Source: Edaphobacter sp. 12200R-103
Lineage (GTDB): Bacteria > Acidobacteriota > Terriglobia > Terriglobales > Acidobacteriaceae
Reading direction: 5' to 3'
Length of the DNA stretch: 64,000 nucleotides
Assembly (NCBI RefSeq): GCF_010093025.1
Contig: NZ_CP048114.1
Coordinates: forward strand, 3,906,001-3,970,000
Shown: positions 42,927-51,824 of the stretch, piece by piece
How positions within the stretch are numbered: position 1 is the stretch's first letter
Layout: the number at the start of each line of letters is the position of its first letter
Position numbers and translations under genes: made by a program
Notes under the pieces: generated by a model
Seen by the model: only the letters and a program-made list of their open reading frames with translations
Told to the model about the DNA's origin: nothing
Database searches by the model: none

Positions 42927-45900
42927 ATGTCGCGTTTCTCCATCCGTAATCCCTATCTGATTGTGGTTTTGTGCCTGGTCATGATGATTCTTGGCACGGT
43001 AAGCGTCAGCGATATGCCGGTGGATATGTTTCCGGCAGTGAATTTACCTGTCGTAGCCGTGGCGACATTCTATTCGGGTATGCCGCCGCAGCAGATCGAA
43101 GCCAACATCACGTACCACCTGGAGCGCCAGTTCACGCTCGCCGCCGGCATCGATCACATGGAATCGCGCTCGTTGCCGGGCGTATCGCTCATCAAGGTAT
43201 ATTTCCGCGCCGGTACCAATCCCGATGCGGACGCCGCAAGCATCTCTTCGCTTGCCAGCAGTGATCTACGGGACATGCCACCCGGAACCTATCCTCCGAT
43301 TGTTCTTAAACAGGATGCTGCAAGCACGCCAGTGGCACTGGTTACATTGAGCGGATCCGGTCTGAACGAAAGCAAGCTCAAAGACATCGGGCAGAACTTC
43401 GTTCGCAATCAGCTCGCAAGCGTAGCTGGAGCATCTGTGACGCAGCCGTTCGGTGGTCGCTGGCGACAGATCATGCTGTATGCGGACCCCTACAAGCTGG
43501 AGGCGAATCAGCTTAGCCCGATGGATGTTGTCCGATCGGTGAACGACGCCAATGTGATCCTGCCCGCGGGGGACGTGCAAATCGGACGATACGATTACAA
43601 CATCTATACGAACTCCATGCTTAAGGGGGCACCGGATATCGCTCAGGTGCCACTCAAGATGGTTGGGCAGTCTCCAGTGCGCGTAGGTGATGTTGCGACA
43701 CCTCAGGACTCGTTTGGCCTGCAGTACAACATCGTTCGTGTCAGTGGTCAACGTGGCGTTTATCTGCCGATCTTTAAGCAAGGGGGCGATTCAAACACGA
43801 TCGCTATCGTGGATGGCGTGCGCGCGACGCTCAAAAAGCTTGTCGATGTTCCCGCATCTCTCAGGACCGATGTCGTCTTCGATCAGTCGCGGTTCGTAAA
43901 GACGGCTATTGAAACCCTGATTCATGAGGGTGGTGTAGGTCTCTTTCTCACCTGCCTGATGATCTTGATCTTCCTCGGTAGTCTGCGTGGCACAATAGCG
44001 GTCTTCTTTTCTATTCCGCTCTCACTTCTTACAACCTTTTTCATCCTGAAGCTGAGTGGAAGTTCTATCAATAGCATGGTGCTGGGTGGCCTGGCACTGG
44101 CGCTCTCCAGACTGATCGACAACTCAGTGGTTGTGCTGGAAAACATCTTTCGGCATCTGGAGGAAGGAGAATCTCCTGAAGTAGCAGCGGAGAACGGTGG
44201 CAGGGAAGTCGCCTTGCCCGTACTGGCTGGAACCCTTACTACTGTCGTTGTCTTCTTTCCGGTTACGATGCTCTATGGTGTGAGCAAGTTTCTCTTTTCC
44301 GCGCTTGCACTCGCCGTCGTCATATCGCTGTTCGCTTCTTACTTCGTTGCGCTCACGGTAGTCCCACTCTTCTGCGCCCGGTTCATCAAGAGTCCGCATG
44401 GCGAGGTTGTCCACGAATCGGCGGAGATGGAACAGGAAGTCACAGCGGATGTAAAGAGTACCCACCATGGGCCGTGGGCTCGATTCAACAGCGCATTCAC
44501 GCGCGGATTCGATGCAATGCTGCATCGTTATGACCGCCTTGTAGCCAAGGTGCTTATAAATCCCTGGCAGGTGCTCGGCGGCACAGCTGTCTTGTTTCTG
44601 CTGTCGCTCTGCCTCTTTCCGTTGCTGGGCCTGTCGTTCTTTCCTCGCACGGATGCCGGTCAGTTCGTTATCAGCTTCAAAGCACCATCCGGAACAAAGC
44701 TAACCGCCACGGAGGGAGAGGCCCAGAGGATCGAAAATATCGTTCGCCGTGTCGTCTCGAAACATGATCTCGGAATTGTTGTGACTAACATCGGTGTCGA
44801 CCCTGGCTTCTCCGCTCTCTTTTCACCCAATGCAGCGATGCACACCGGCTTCACGCAGGTTGCGCTATCGGAAGATCACAAGGTCAGCAGCTTCCGCTAC
44901 ATCGATGAAGTCAAAGATGCCATCGCAAAAGAGATGCCGGAGATTCAGACGTTCTATTCTTCAGGTAGCCTCGTCGACGGTGTACTTAACATGGGCGCAC
45001 CGGCACCGATTGATGTTCGGATTACCGGTAACGATGTGACTGCCGATTTTGGGCTGGCACAGAAGCTGGCGTCGCAGATTCGTCACCTTCATGGCGTCGC
45101 AGATGTATACATTCCCCAGGATATCGACTATCCATCCTTACGTATCTCGGTAGACCGTACCCGCGCCAGCGAACTGGGTCTAACGGAAAAGGAAGTCGTT
45201 TCTAACCTCATCACAGCTCTGACATCGAACCAAATGATCGCTCCGTCTATATGGATTGATCCAAACAGCGGGAACAACTACTTCCTGACGGTGATGTACA
45301 AAGAGGGACAAATTAGATCTCTCGAGGACCTGAAAGCGATTCCACTTCACGGAGCAAACCTTACGCAGCCCACCCGGCTGGACATGGTAGCGAACATCGA
45401 GCGATTCAAATCTCCTACTGAGATGGATCACACACAGATTCGCCGAAATCTCGATATTTATGTGCGTCCGCAGCAGGAAGATCTCGGCAGAATCACGAAG
45501 CAGATTCAGAAGATAGTGGATCATGCTGATCCGCCACGTGGAATTGAGGTGACTCTGGCAGGCAGCGTTACCTCAATGAATGCCTCCTTCCGCAGCTTCG
45601 CGATTGGCCTCAGCCTTTCTGTAGTTCTGCTGTACCTCATTTTGGTCGCTCAGTTCCGCTCCTTCTTGGACCCGTTCATCATTCTGCTAGCGCTTCCACC
45701 GGGTCTCGTCGGCGTAATCCTGGCACTGCTGCTCTGGGGGACGACGTTGAACGTGATGTCTCTTATGGGCGTCGTCATGCTCGCCGGCATCGCATTGTCC
45801 AACAGTATTCTTATCGTAGAGTTTGCGCATCATCTCATTGCTCAGGGACTCGATGTAAAAGATGCGATCACCACATCCTGCAGGGTGCGGCTACGCCCCA

Positions 45901-46091
45901 TTCTGATGACTTCGTTCGCTACTTTAATCGGATTACTCCCCATGGCCTTGAAACTGGGTCAAGGTAGCGAGTCCTATGCACCTCTAGCTCAGGCATTGAT
46001 AGGCGGTTTGATGCTGTCAGTTCTGCTAACAATATTTTTGGTTCCCGCAGGATTTTATCTGGCATATGGTCGCGAGCAAGTCGCCCGATGA
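42927..46091 (+). CDS. RND multidrug/solute efflux permease
   Basis: 1,054 residues with the 12-helix RND plan and two periplasmic porter regions: NPYLIVVLCLVMMILGTVSV, DMFPAVNLPVVAV, GMPPQQIEANITYHLERQF, and in helix 4 GLALALSRLIDNSVVVLENIFRHLE. The helix-4 motif keeps one of the two acidic residues of AcrB as Asp and has Asn at the other. Repeated motifs in the second half are NVMSLMGVVMLAGIALSNSILIVEF and RVRLRPILMTSFATLIGLLPMAL. This matches the HAE1-like branch common in Acidobacteriota rather than CusA-type metal pumps. AGGAG precedes the ATG. Confidence 0.92.
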   Translation: MSRFSIRNPYLIVVLCLVMMILGTVSVSDMPVDMFPAVNLPVVAVATFYSGMPPQQIEANITYHLERQFTLAAGIDHMESRSLPGVSLIKVYFRAGTNPDADAASISSLASSDLRDMPPGTYPPIVLKQDAASTPVALVTLSGSGLNESKLKDIGQNFVRNQLASVAGASVTQPFGGRWRQIMLYADPYKLEANQLSPMDVVRSVNDANVILPAGDVQIGRYDYNIYTNSMLKGAPDIAQVPLKMVGQSPVRVGDVATPQDSFGLQYNIVRVSGQRGVYLPIFKQGGDSNTIAIVDGVRATLKKLVDVPASLRTDVVFDQSRFVKTAIETLIHEGGVGLFLTCLMILIFLGSLRGTIAVFFSIPLSLLTTFFILKLSGSSINSMVLGGLALALSRLIDNSVVVLENIFRHLEEGESPEVAAENGGREVALPVLAGTLTTVVVFFPVTMLYGVSKFLFSALALAVVISLFASYFVALTVVPLFCARFIKSPHGEVVHESAEMEQEVTADVKSTHHGPWARFNSAFTRGFDAMLHRYDRLVAKVLINPWQVLGGTAVLFLLSLCLFPLLGLSFFPRTDAGQFVISFKAPSGTKLTATEGEAQRIENIVRRVVSKHDLGIVVTNIGVDPGFSALFSPNAAMHTGFTQVALSEDHKVSSFRYIDEVKDAIAKEMPEIQTFYSSGSLVDGVLNMGAPAPIDVRITGNDVTADFGLAQKLASQIRHLHGVADVYIPQDIDYPSLRISVDRTRASELGLTEKEVVSNLITALTSNQMIAPSIWIDPNSGNNYFLTVMYKEGQIRSLEDLKAIPLHGANLTQPTRLDMVANIERFKSPTEMDHTQIRRNLDIYVRPQQEDLGRITKQIQKIVDHADPPRGIEVTLAGSVTSMNASFRSFAIGLSLSVVLLYLILVAQFRSFLDPFIILLALPPGLVGVILALLLWGTTLNVMSLMGVVMLAGIALSNSILIVEFAHHLIAQGLDVKDAITTSCRVRLRPILMTSFATLIGLLPMALKLGQGSESYAPLAQALIGGLMLSVLLTIFLVPAGFYLAYGREQVAR

Positions 46092-46548
46092 CATGTGTGC
46101 AGCTAGGAGATTTCATATCAGCCGCAAATTTTCAAACGTCGAGCGGTGACGGACTCAATGCGGCGATGCTAAGAGCAGATTATTTTCGAGAAGCCGAGTT
46201 CTGGTTTCTAGTCCAAACTCGACGAGTGCATTGCGATTTGGCATCAATTGCTCTGGTCGAGAGAGTGATTTTGGATCGGGATGATTTGTTCCTGGTGCAG
46301 GATTCCACCTGGGCGAGGTTGTGGGTAGCCTAAGCACAGAGATCCCCGGCTCCGCTCATTCGTAGCCTCTTGCCCGCCGTCAATTCCTGAAAGCCAGCTC
46401 TGAGATTCTCACCTGCCATGCAGACTACTTGATGGCCTCCGAAGCAGGTTTCATGCTTTGAAAGTGATGGTGTTGCTTGCCAGTTAGTCAATATTGTTCA
46501 AAATCGGAGAGATAGCTTACGCCTGATGTGTGCCATTGGGTCGCTCAT

Positions 46549-46609
46549 CTGCGGAAATTTGCGGGGAGCTGGAGATGCCAGTTATGATGTCTCTCCGCAT
46601 TTTCTGCGG
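46549..46609. repeat. Inverted copies of a CCGCA-AT-rich-GCGG motif
   Basis: CTGCGGAAATTTGCGG (46549-46564) and CCGCATTTTCTGCGG (46595-46609) are near-complements 30 nt apart. Each is itself nearly palindromic. Such pairs occur at recombination cores and operator pairs; no recombinase gene is visible here. Confidence 0.3.
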
Positions 46610-46663
46610 AACTATCGAGTGAATTGGTGATTCGCTTCGAGACTCAAAAGGAATCAGCCTGCT

Positions 46664-46786
46664 ATGCCGAAATTATTTAGGGGGCGCTGCCTCTTTCAGG
46701 AAGTTTTGTCTCTTACCAAGCACGAGATCGTCACGACCGGCGGTGACAATCAGCCATACACCATCAAATCCGGCGACACGCTCTAA
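46664..46786 (+). CDS. Short LysM-like fragment
   Basis: 40-codon open frame whose end reads TTGGDNQPYTIKSGDTL and then stops. YTIKSGDTL is the opening strand of a LysM peptidoglycan-binding domain, so this looks like the truncated start of such a domain rather than a working gene. The ribosome site (AAAGGA, 12 nt upstream) is poor. Confidence 0.3.
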   Translation: MPKLFRGRCLFQEVLSLTKHEIVTTGGDNQPYTIKSGDTL

Positions 46787-46842
46787 TAGCGAGGGCTGTA
46801 AGCTTTTCGTAAAGAAGTTTGCATGAAGAATTAACAAATCGT

Positions 46843-48288
46843 CTATTCCCGCGCAATCGGCAGGCTGAAGCTGAAGACGGAGCCGTATCCGGTCTGGCTG
46901 GTGACTGTGAGCGTTCCCTGGTGCGATTCTATAATGGCGCGACTGATTGGTAATCCCATACCGGTACCCGGTTTCTGCTGACTATGTGTGCGAGAGCGAT
47001 AGAGTCTATCGAAGATGAAGGCCTGTTCCATTGGATCAATCCCGACGCCGCGGTCAGCGACATTGGTGACGATGTAGCCTTCCTTCTGTTCCGCTGAAAT
47101 CGAAATCGGGGATTCGGCTTCAGAATACTTCGCCGCATTTTCCAAGAGGTTGCAAAGCACTTTGCCAATCATCATGGAGTCGGCAATTACCTTGGGGAGA
47201 GCAGGAATTGAGACCGTGACAGGGTGACTGGTCCACACCCATGCGCAATTCTCCTGCGCTTCGACCACGATGTCTCGCAGGTCGATGGGGTGCAAGTCCA
47301 TATGCACCTCCTTTGCCTCTAACTGAGCCATCTCTACCGCCTGCCCCACCAGTTGGTTGATGCGATCCGCTTCTTCATCAATGATGGTCAACAGCGCGCG
47401 CCGATCTTCTGCATTCACCGTGTCCATTGTTAAAAGAGTGCCTGCTGCTCCCTTGATCGACGTCAGGGGTGTTCTGAGCTCATGCGTGATGGAATCCAGA
47501 ATCAGATTGCGAAGACGCTCGCTTTCTTTATTGGCTTCACTACGCGCGACTTCTTCCAGAGCCTGGGCGCGGTCGAGCGCGATGGCAGCGAGTCCGCCGA
47601 TGGCGCGCAGCGTATCCTTCGAGACTCTCAGGCCAATTAACTGGAGAAGACCTCTTGGCCGTACGCCTGCGCGTATCGGGATGTGAACGATTCCGTCAGG
47701 CAGGATCTCAGGATCTGACAGGCTCAAAGCGAGAAGGCGGAAATGAGGAAATTCCGCAGGAACGATTCGTGGTTCTCCTGCCTGATAGACCCGATCTCCA
47801 TCAAGCAGATAAAGTGTGGACTGCTGCGCCTGCGACGCGATATTGATTAAAGTCGGGAGCGCGGCGGTGATCTCAGCCACGTTCTCCGTTTGCAGGAATT
47901 CGCGGCTGAGAGAGAAGAGCACTTCTAGCTCCCGTTGCCGCGCGCGCGCCTGATCTGCCTCCTCCTGCGCCGTCTGGGAGAGACGGCTCCCAATCACGCT
48001 GGTCACAAGAAACGCAAAGAGCGTTAACCAGTTCTGGGGGTCGGCAATGGTGAATGTCCCAACTGGCGGCAGGAAAAAGAAGTTATAGCAGGCGGTCGCC
48101 ACAACGGAAGCAACCACAGCGTATCGAAGTCTCAACTGTGCCGCAACAACCAGCACATAGAGCACCAACGTGAGCGCGACCGTGGTCGGATTCGCGTGCA
48201 GCCAGAAATGGTATATGAGTACAATGGCCGCAAGAGCGCCAAACGTCGATAGCCAGTACATGATCGGTACTGAGCGTCGTGAATTCAT
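46843..48288 (-). CDS. kdpD: KdpD C-terminal half as a separate histidine kinase
   Basis: 481 residues corresponding to the membrane and kinase half of KdpD. DUF4118-type transmembrane segments (about 10-110, ending SRLSQTAQEEADQARARQRELEVLFSLSREFL), a GAF-like domain (about 130-235), HisKA (LILDSITHELRTPLTSIKGAAGTLL) and HATPase (LCNLLENAAKYSEAESP, DRGVGIDP, GTGMGLPISRAII). The K+-sensing N-terminal KdpD/Usp part is missing; it is encoded by the next gene on the opposite strand. The two ATGs overlap (minus 48288-48286, plus 48287-48289). A TAAAAT hexamer six nt upstream (48300-48295) suggests a leaderless message. It should phosphorylate KdpE. Confidence 0.9.
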   Translation of the reverse strand: MNSRRSVPIMYWLSTFGALAAIVLIYHFWLHANPTTVALTLVLYVLVVAAQLRLRYAVVASVVATACYNFFFLPPVGTFTIADPQNWLTLFAFLVTSVIGSRLSQTAQEEADQARARQRELEVLFSLSREFLQTENVAEITAALPTLINIASQAQQSTLYLLDGDRVYQAGEPRIVPAEFPHFRLLALSLSDPEILPDGIVHIPIRAGVRPRGLLQLIGLRVSKDTLRAIGGLAAIALDRAQALEEVARSEANKESERLRNLILDSITHELRTPLTSIKGAAGTLLTMDTVNAEDRRALLTIIDEEADRINQLVGQAVEMAQLEAKEVHMDLHPIDLRDIVVEAQENCAWVWTSHPVTVSIPALPKVIADSMMIGKVLCNLLENAAKYSEAESPISISAEQKEGYIVTNVADRGVGIDPMEQAFIFDRLYRSRTHSQQKPGTGMGLPISRAIIESHQGTLTVTSQTGYGSVFSFSLPIARE

Positions 48289-49447
48289 GCGGAGATTTTA
48301 CAGCGTGCCTGAAGCCAACGAATACGGCAGAAAGTCGCCAGAAGACTGGCTTCATTCCAGCGAACCGGAAAAAGAACGCGGTCTCTTTAAGGTATTTCTT
48401 GGCTACGCCCCTGGAGTCGGAAAGACGTTCAGCATGCTAAGCGAGGGCATTCGCCGGCGCAGCCGCGGTGAGGATGTTGTCATCGGCATCGTGGAAACAC
48501 ATGGCCGAAAAAGTACGGCAGAACTGGCAAGTAAATTGGAACAGGTCCCCCGCCAGATGATCGAATACAAGGGCACGACCTTTGCGGAGATGGACGTCAA
48601 TGCCATTCTGGCCCGCGCTCCACAGGTGGTGCTTGTCGACGAACTGGCTCATACGAATATCGAAGGAAGCCGGTTTGCCAAGCGCTACGAGGACGTCTTT
48701 CTCCTCTTAGAGAACAAAATCGACGTTCTTTCGACGGTCAATATCCAACACGTGGAGAGCCTGACACCAAGAGTGCAGGCACTTACAGGGGTGACGATAC
48801 GCGAGCAGGTGCCCGATTGGGTACTGGATCGAGCCGATGAGATCGTCATTAGCGATCTTACCCCTGAGGCTCTCGTGACCCGAATGCGGCGCGGCGATAT
48901 TTACCCCGCCGATCGGATTGAACGATCACTGGCAAACTTTTTTCGGCGCGGGAACCTGATCGCTTTGCGGGAGATGGCGCTGCAGCGCGTGACACGCGCA
49001 GTGGATCGAACGCTGGATGAATATGTGAAGCGGAAGCGGCTGGGATCGCATTGGACGGTGGCGGAAAAGGTTGCTGTTTGCATCAGCGCCGGCCCACAAG
49101 CACGCGACCTCATTGCCCGGGGCGCCAGACTGGCGGAAGCACTTGACGCGGAGTTCCATGTGCTTCACGTCACCAACAAGGCGGACGACGAGGAAGAGCG
49201 CCGGAAGATGCTGGAGAGTAGTCTTTTATTCGCACGTCATCTCGGTGCGCAGATTGTTACTCTTCCTGCCGGAGATACGGCAAAGGTAACAGCAGCGTAC
49301 ATTTGTGAGCAGCGGATCACACAGGCTATCGTTGGACGCTCCGCAACGCACGGCTTACGTTCCTATCTGTACTACTATGCGTTGCAGAAGTTTATGGCCG
49401 AAGCTCCTCACGTTGACCTTCATATCGTAACGCGGGAGGTCCATTGA
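48287..49447 (+). CDS. kdpD: KdpD N-terminal sensor half (KdpD-N plus Usp domain) as a separate protein
   Basis: 386 residues from the ATG at 48287; a GTG at 48305 (VPEANEYG) with GGAG upstream is an alternative. The KdpD-N domain has a Walker A motif VFLGYAPGVGKTFSML (GYAPGVGKT at 39-47) and a Walker B-like VVLVDELAHTN, then ENKIDVLSTVNIQHVESL and IREQVPDWVLDRADEIVISDLTPE. A universal-stress-like domain follows (VAVCISAGPQARDLI to the end). In standard KdpD this is fused to the kinase. Here it is transcribed with kdpE, which overlaps its end (TTGA). It may bind ATP and modulate the separately encoded kinase. Confidence 0.9.
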   Translation: MRRFYSVPEANEYGRKSPEDWLHSSEPEKERGLFKVFLGYAPGVGKTFSMLSEGIRRRSRGEDVVIGIVETHGRKSTAELASKLEQVPRQMIEYKGTTFAEMDVNAILARAPQVVLVDELAHTNIEGSRFAKRYEDVFLLLENKIDVLSTVNIQHVESLTPRVQALTGVTIREQVPDWVLDRADEIVISDLTPEALVTRMRRGDIYPADRIERSLANFFRRGNLIALREMALQRVTRAVDRTLDEYVKRKRLGSHWTVAEKVAVCISAGPQARDLIARGARLAEALDAEFHVLHVTNKADDEEERRKMLESSLLFARHLGAQIVTLPAGDTAKVTAAYICEQRITQAIVGRSATHGLRSYLYYYALQKFMAEAPHVDLHIVTREVH

Positions 49448-50142
49448 AACGGATTCTGGTTGTCGATGATGAGCGGCAGATTACGACGATCCTTCGCACC
49501 TCTTTGCAAAATAGCGGCTACCTGGTGGACACGGCAAAGAACGGATTAGAGGCATTTCAAAAGTTCGAGGCAGATCCTCCGGATCTGATTATCACGGACC
49601 TTTCGATGCCGGAGATGAATGGCCTTGAATTGACGCAGGCAGTGCGTCGCCTCGCAGCAACGCCGATCATTGTCCTGAGCGTGCGCGATACCGACACCAT
49701 GAAGGTCACAGCGTTGGATGAAGGCGCGGATGACTATCTCACAAAGCCGTTCAGCATGAATGAACTGCTGGCCCGGGTGCGCGCACAGCTGCGACGCAAT
49801 GGAACCGAGACTCTGACGGAAAATGAGTTACGCGGTGGAGACTTCGAGATCGATCTCGCTGGGCATCGCGCCACCTTATGCGGAACCGAGCTCCATCTCA
49901 CACCAAAAGAGTTTGAACTGCTGGCTCTTCTCTTGAAGAATGCTGGAAGAGTGATGACCCATAAGGTCCTGTTGCGCCATATCTGGGGACCGGCAGGAGA
50001 CTCGCAACCGGAATACATCCGGGTGCTGATCGGACAACTTCGCAAGAAGCTGGATCGGGGCACAGGGACGCGGTACATTCAGAGCGAACCCTGGATTGGG
50101 TATCGACTCATCCCTGAGGGTACCACCCGCTCCACAGATTAA
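49444..50142 (+). CDS. kdpE: KdpE response regulator
   Basis: 232 residues starting at a TTG that overlaps the stop of the KdpD-N gene. OmpR-type receiver (RILVVDDERQITTILRTSLQNSGY, acceptor Asp in LIITDLSMPEMNG, GADDYLTKPFSMNELLARVRA) and winged helix (HLTPKEFELLALLLKNAGRVMTHKVLLRHIWGP, then YIRVLIGQLRKKLDRGTGTRYI). It activates kdp genes under K+ limitation in known systems. A KdpE-box-like direct repeat lies just after its stop codon. Confidence 0.95.
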   Translation: MKRILVVDDERQITTILRTSLQNSGYLVDTAKNGLEAFQKFEADPPDLIITDLSMPEMNGLELTQAVRRLAATPIIVLSVRDTDTMKVTALDEGADDYLTKPFSMNELLARVRAQLRRNGTETLTENELRGGDFEIDLAGHRATLCGTELHLTPKEFELLALLLKNAGRVMTHKVLLRHIWGPAGDSQPEYIRVLIGQLRKKLDRGTGTRYIQSEPWIGYRLIPEGTTRSTD

Positions 50143-50150
50143 CTCCTTCC

Positions 50151-50167
50151 TTTATGACTTCTTTATA
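50151..50167 (+). promoter_or_regulatory. Candidate KdpE box upstream of the porin-kdpFABC operon
   Basis: TTTATG-ACTTC-TTTATA: two TTTAT half-sites in direct orientation spaced 11 bp centre to centre. This resembles the T-rich TTTATA-N5-TTTACA site known upstream of E. coli kdpFABC. It lies 9 nt after the kdpE stop and 55 nt before the porin ATG. Confidence 0.6.
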
Positions 50168-50221
50168 AATTCCCTACGGACTTTCTACGGGCTCTCAGCC
50201 TTCAATAGGCAAAGAGGAAGT

Positions 50222-51628
50222 ATGAAGTCTCAAATGACATCTCTGCTCATCCTGATCCTGTTCAGTTCTGCCACTGTGCTTCGCGCGCAAACACCGATCG
50301 TCCCGTCTACAACGGGACCGCAGGCAGATCGCGAAGCTGAGATTCGGAATCTTCAGCAGGAACTCAAAGCAATCTCAGACCGTCTTGAACGGCTGGAGGC
50401 TGAGGGCGCTCAGCCGAGAGCAGCCAGTGCACCCTCCACAGCAGCATCTGCTCCGAGTCCAGTTGCAGAAGCTTCGGCGGCCCCAACGTTCGTCTCAGCT
50501 GATGCTCCTACCCTGTCTTTCTTCCGTGGAACCACCCTCAACTTCGGTATCGATGGCTATTACGGCTACAACTTCAACGCACCCATCGGTCGCGTCAATT
50601 TGCTGCGCGCCTACGATGTCACAAGTAACAGCTTCAATCTCAATCAGGTGAACTTTATTGTGGAGCACCTGCCCACGGCGGAGAGCCGCTTCGGTGGACG
50701 CGTCGATCTTCAGTTCGGCCAGGCAACCGATGCGCTGCAAGGGTCCAGCGTCAACGAGCAGCGTCCGCAGGTATGGCGAAACCTCTTCCAGGCTTATGGT
50801 TCCTACCTCGCGCCCCTAGGCTCCGGTCTTCAATTGGATTTTGGAAAATTTGCAAGCTCCTTAGGAAACGAGGGCAATTACAGCAAAGACCAGATTGCCT
50901 ACTCACGTGCTTACAGCTTCAATTACCTGCCCTTTTATCACGTGGGTCTTCGTGCCAACTACAACATCACGCCAAAGGTGAACTTCACCTATTGGCTGGT
51001 GAATGGAGCCAATGATACCGAGGACCTGAACGGATTCAAGTCGCAAGGTTTCCTCTTTGCCCTCAAGCCGACCTCCTCGTTGACCTGGAACATCAACTAC
51101 TACTTCGGGCAAGAAGCGCGCGACGTTCAGTCAACACTGAACCCAAGCGCACCGGCTTCACCGACTCAGCCAGGACTGCCTACGACAAACATCTCTCCTG
51201 CTCCGGCCGGGCGCGAGCACATCTTCGACACGTATGCAACGTGGCAGGCCACCTCTAAGCTCACACTGATCGGCGAAGCGGATTACGTTCTCAACCGATC
51301 GGTGAGCGAGCAGTCGCCAGCACGCGTAGCGATCGGCGGTTTCACTGCGAAGTATGCTTTAGCGCGCAACTGGACCATTGGCGCTCGCACGGAGTACTTT
51401 GACGATCGCGGCGGCCTGTTCAGTGGCACTACGCAAGCACTCAAGGAAGCAACCGTCGTATTGGATCACAGCTTCGCTCCTGGATTTATTGGCCGCGCTG
51501 AATATCGTCGCGACTGGTCCAATCAGCGCTTCTTCTTGAGCGATACCGCGGGCTCGTTAATGCATGCACAAACCACCGCAACTCTCGGTCTCATGTACTG
51601 GTGGGGCACCAAGCAAGGCAGTTGGTAA
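50222..51628 (+). CDS. Outer-membrane beta-barrel porin of the kdp operon
   Basis: 468 residues from the ATG at 50222 (AAGAGGAAG upstream; the frame is open 126 nt earlier). A signal peptide (cleavage near VLRAQ) is followed by a short coiled coil (EAEIRNLQQELKAISDRLERLE), an Ala/Pro/Ser linker and a barrel: LNFGIDGYYGYNFNAPIG, VNFIVEHLPTAESRFGGRVDLQFG, FQAYGSYLAPLGSGLQLDFGKF, and strands to the end (GLMYWWGTKQGSW). This is the BBP2-like porin family common in Acidobacteriota. Its place between the KdpE box and kdpFABC implies that K+ limitation induces a porin together with the pump. Confidence 0.85.
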   Translation: MKSQMTSLLILILFSSATVLRAQTPIVPSTTGPQADREAEIRNLQQELKAISDRLERLEAEGAQPRAASAPSTAASAPSPVAEASAAPTFVSADAPTLSFFRGTTLNFGIDGYYGYNFNAPIGRVNLLRAYDVTSNSFNLNQVNFIVEHLPTAESRFGGRVDLQFGQATDALQGSSVNEQRPQVWRNLFQAYGSYLAPLGSGLQLDFGKFASSLGNEGNYSKDQIAYSRAYSFNYLPFYHVGLRANYNITPKVNFTYWLVNGANDTEDLNGFKSQGFLFALKPTSSLTWNINYYFGQEARDVQSTLNPSAPASPTQPGLPTTNISPAPAGREHIFDTYATWQATSKLTLIGEADYVLNRSVSEQSPARVAIGGFTAKYALARNWTIGARTEYFDDRGGLFSGTTQALKEATVVLDHSFAPGFIGRAEYRRDWSNQRFFLSDTAGSLMHAQTTATLGLMYWWGTKQGSW

Positions 51629-51640
51629 GGAGAGAACTCA

Positions 51641-51739
51641 ATGCTCGATCTGATTGCTGTCACTTTCCTCATATTCGTTTTCGGCCTGGCCCTCGCGTAT
51701 GTCCTGGGTTGCGACCGTCTCAAAGGAACACGCTCATGA
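51641..51739 (+). CDS. 32-residue membrane peptide preceding kdpF
   Basis: Open frame of 32 codons with a strong AAGGAGAG ribosome site. One predicted helix (LIAVTFLIFVFGLALAYVLG) followed by CDRLKGTRS. Its TGA overlaps the kdpF ATG (ATGA). Resembles KdpF in size but differs in sequence; a second small subunit or a leader peptide are both possible. Confidence 0.65.
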   Translation: MLDLIAVTFLIFVFGLALAYVLGCDRLKGTRS

Positions 51740-51822
51740 GTCTTAATGCAATTTTGCTGACGCTTTCGCTCTTATTGATGGTTTACCTCGTTTGTGCTCT
51801 TTTGCGCCCGGAGAAATTCTGA
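51736..51822 (+). CDS. kdpF: KdpF small subunit of the K+-transporting ATPase
   Basis: 28 residues, a single transmembrane helix with the KdpF ending (LLTLSLLLMVYLVCALLRPEKF). KdpF stabilises the KdpABC complex. The ATG overlaps the preceding stop, and kdpA starts 2 nt later. Confidence 0.88.
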   Translation: MSLNAILLTLSLLLMVYLVCALLRPEKF

Positions 51823-51824
51823 CC

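Larger units (their letters stand above)
46092..46842. other. Gene-poor stretch between efflux and kdp loci
   Basis: About 750 nt with no convincing complete gene. It contains two copies of a CCGCA-rich motif in opposite orientation (46549-46564 and 46595-46609) and a short LysM-like open frame (46664-46786). The mixture of fragments suggests an old insertion or deletion scar. Confidence 0.4.

Noticed and set aside
46088..46333. 81-codon open frame after the RND gene
   Set aside because: It overlaps the RND stop, has no ribosome site and shows no recognisable features.
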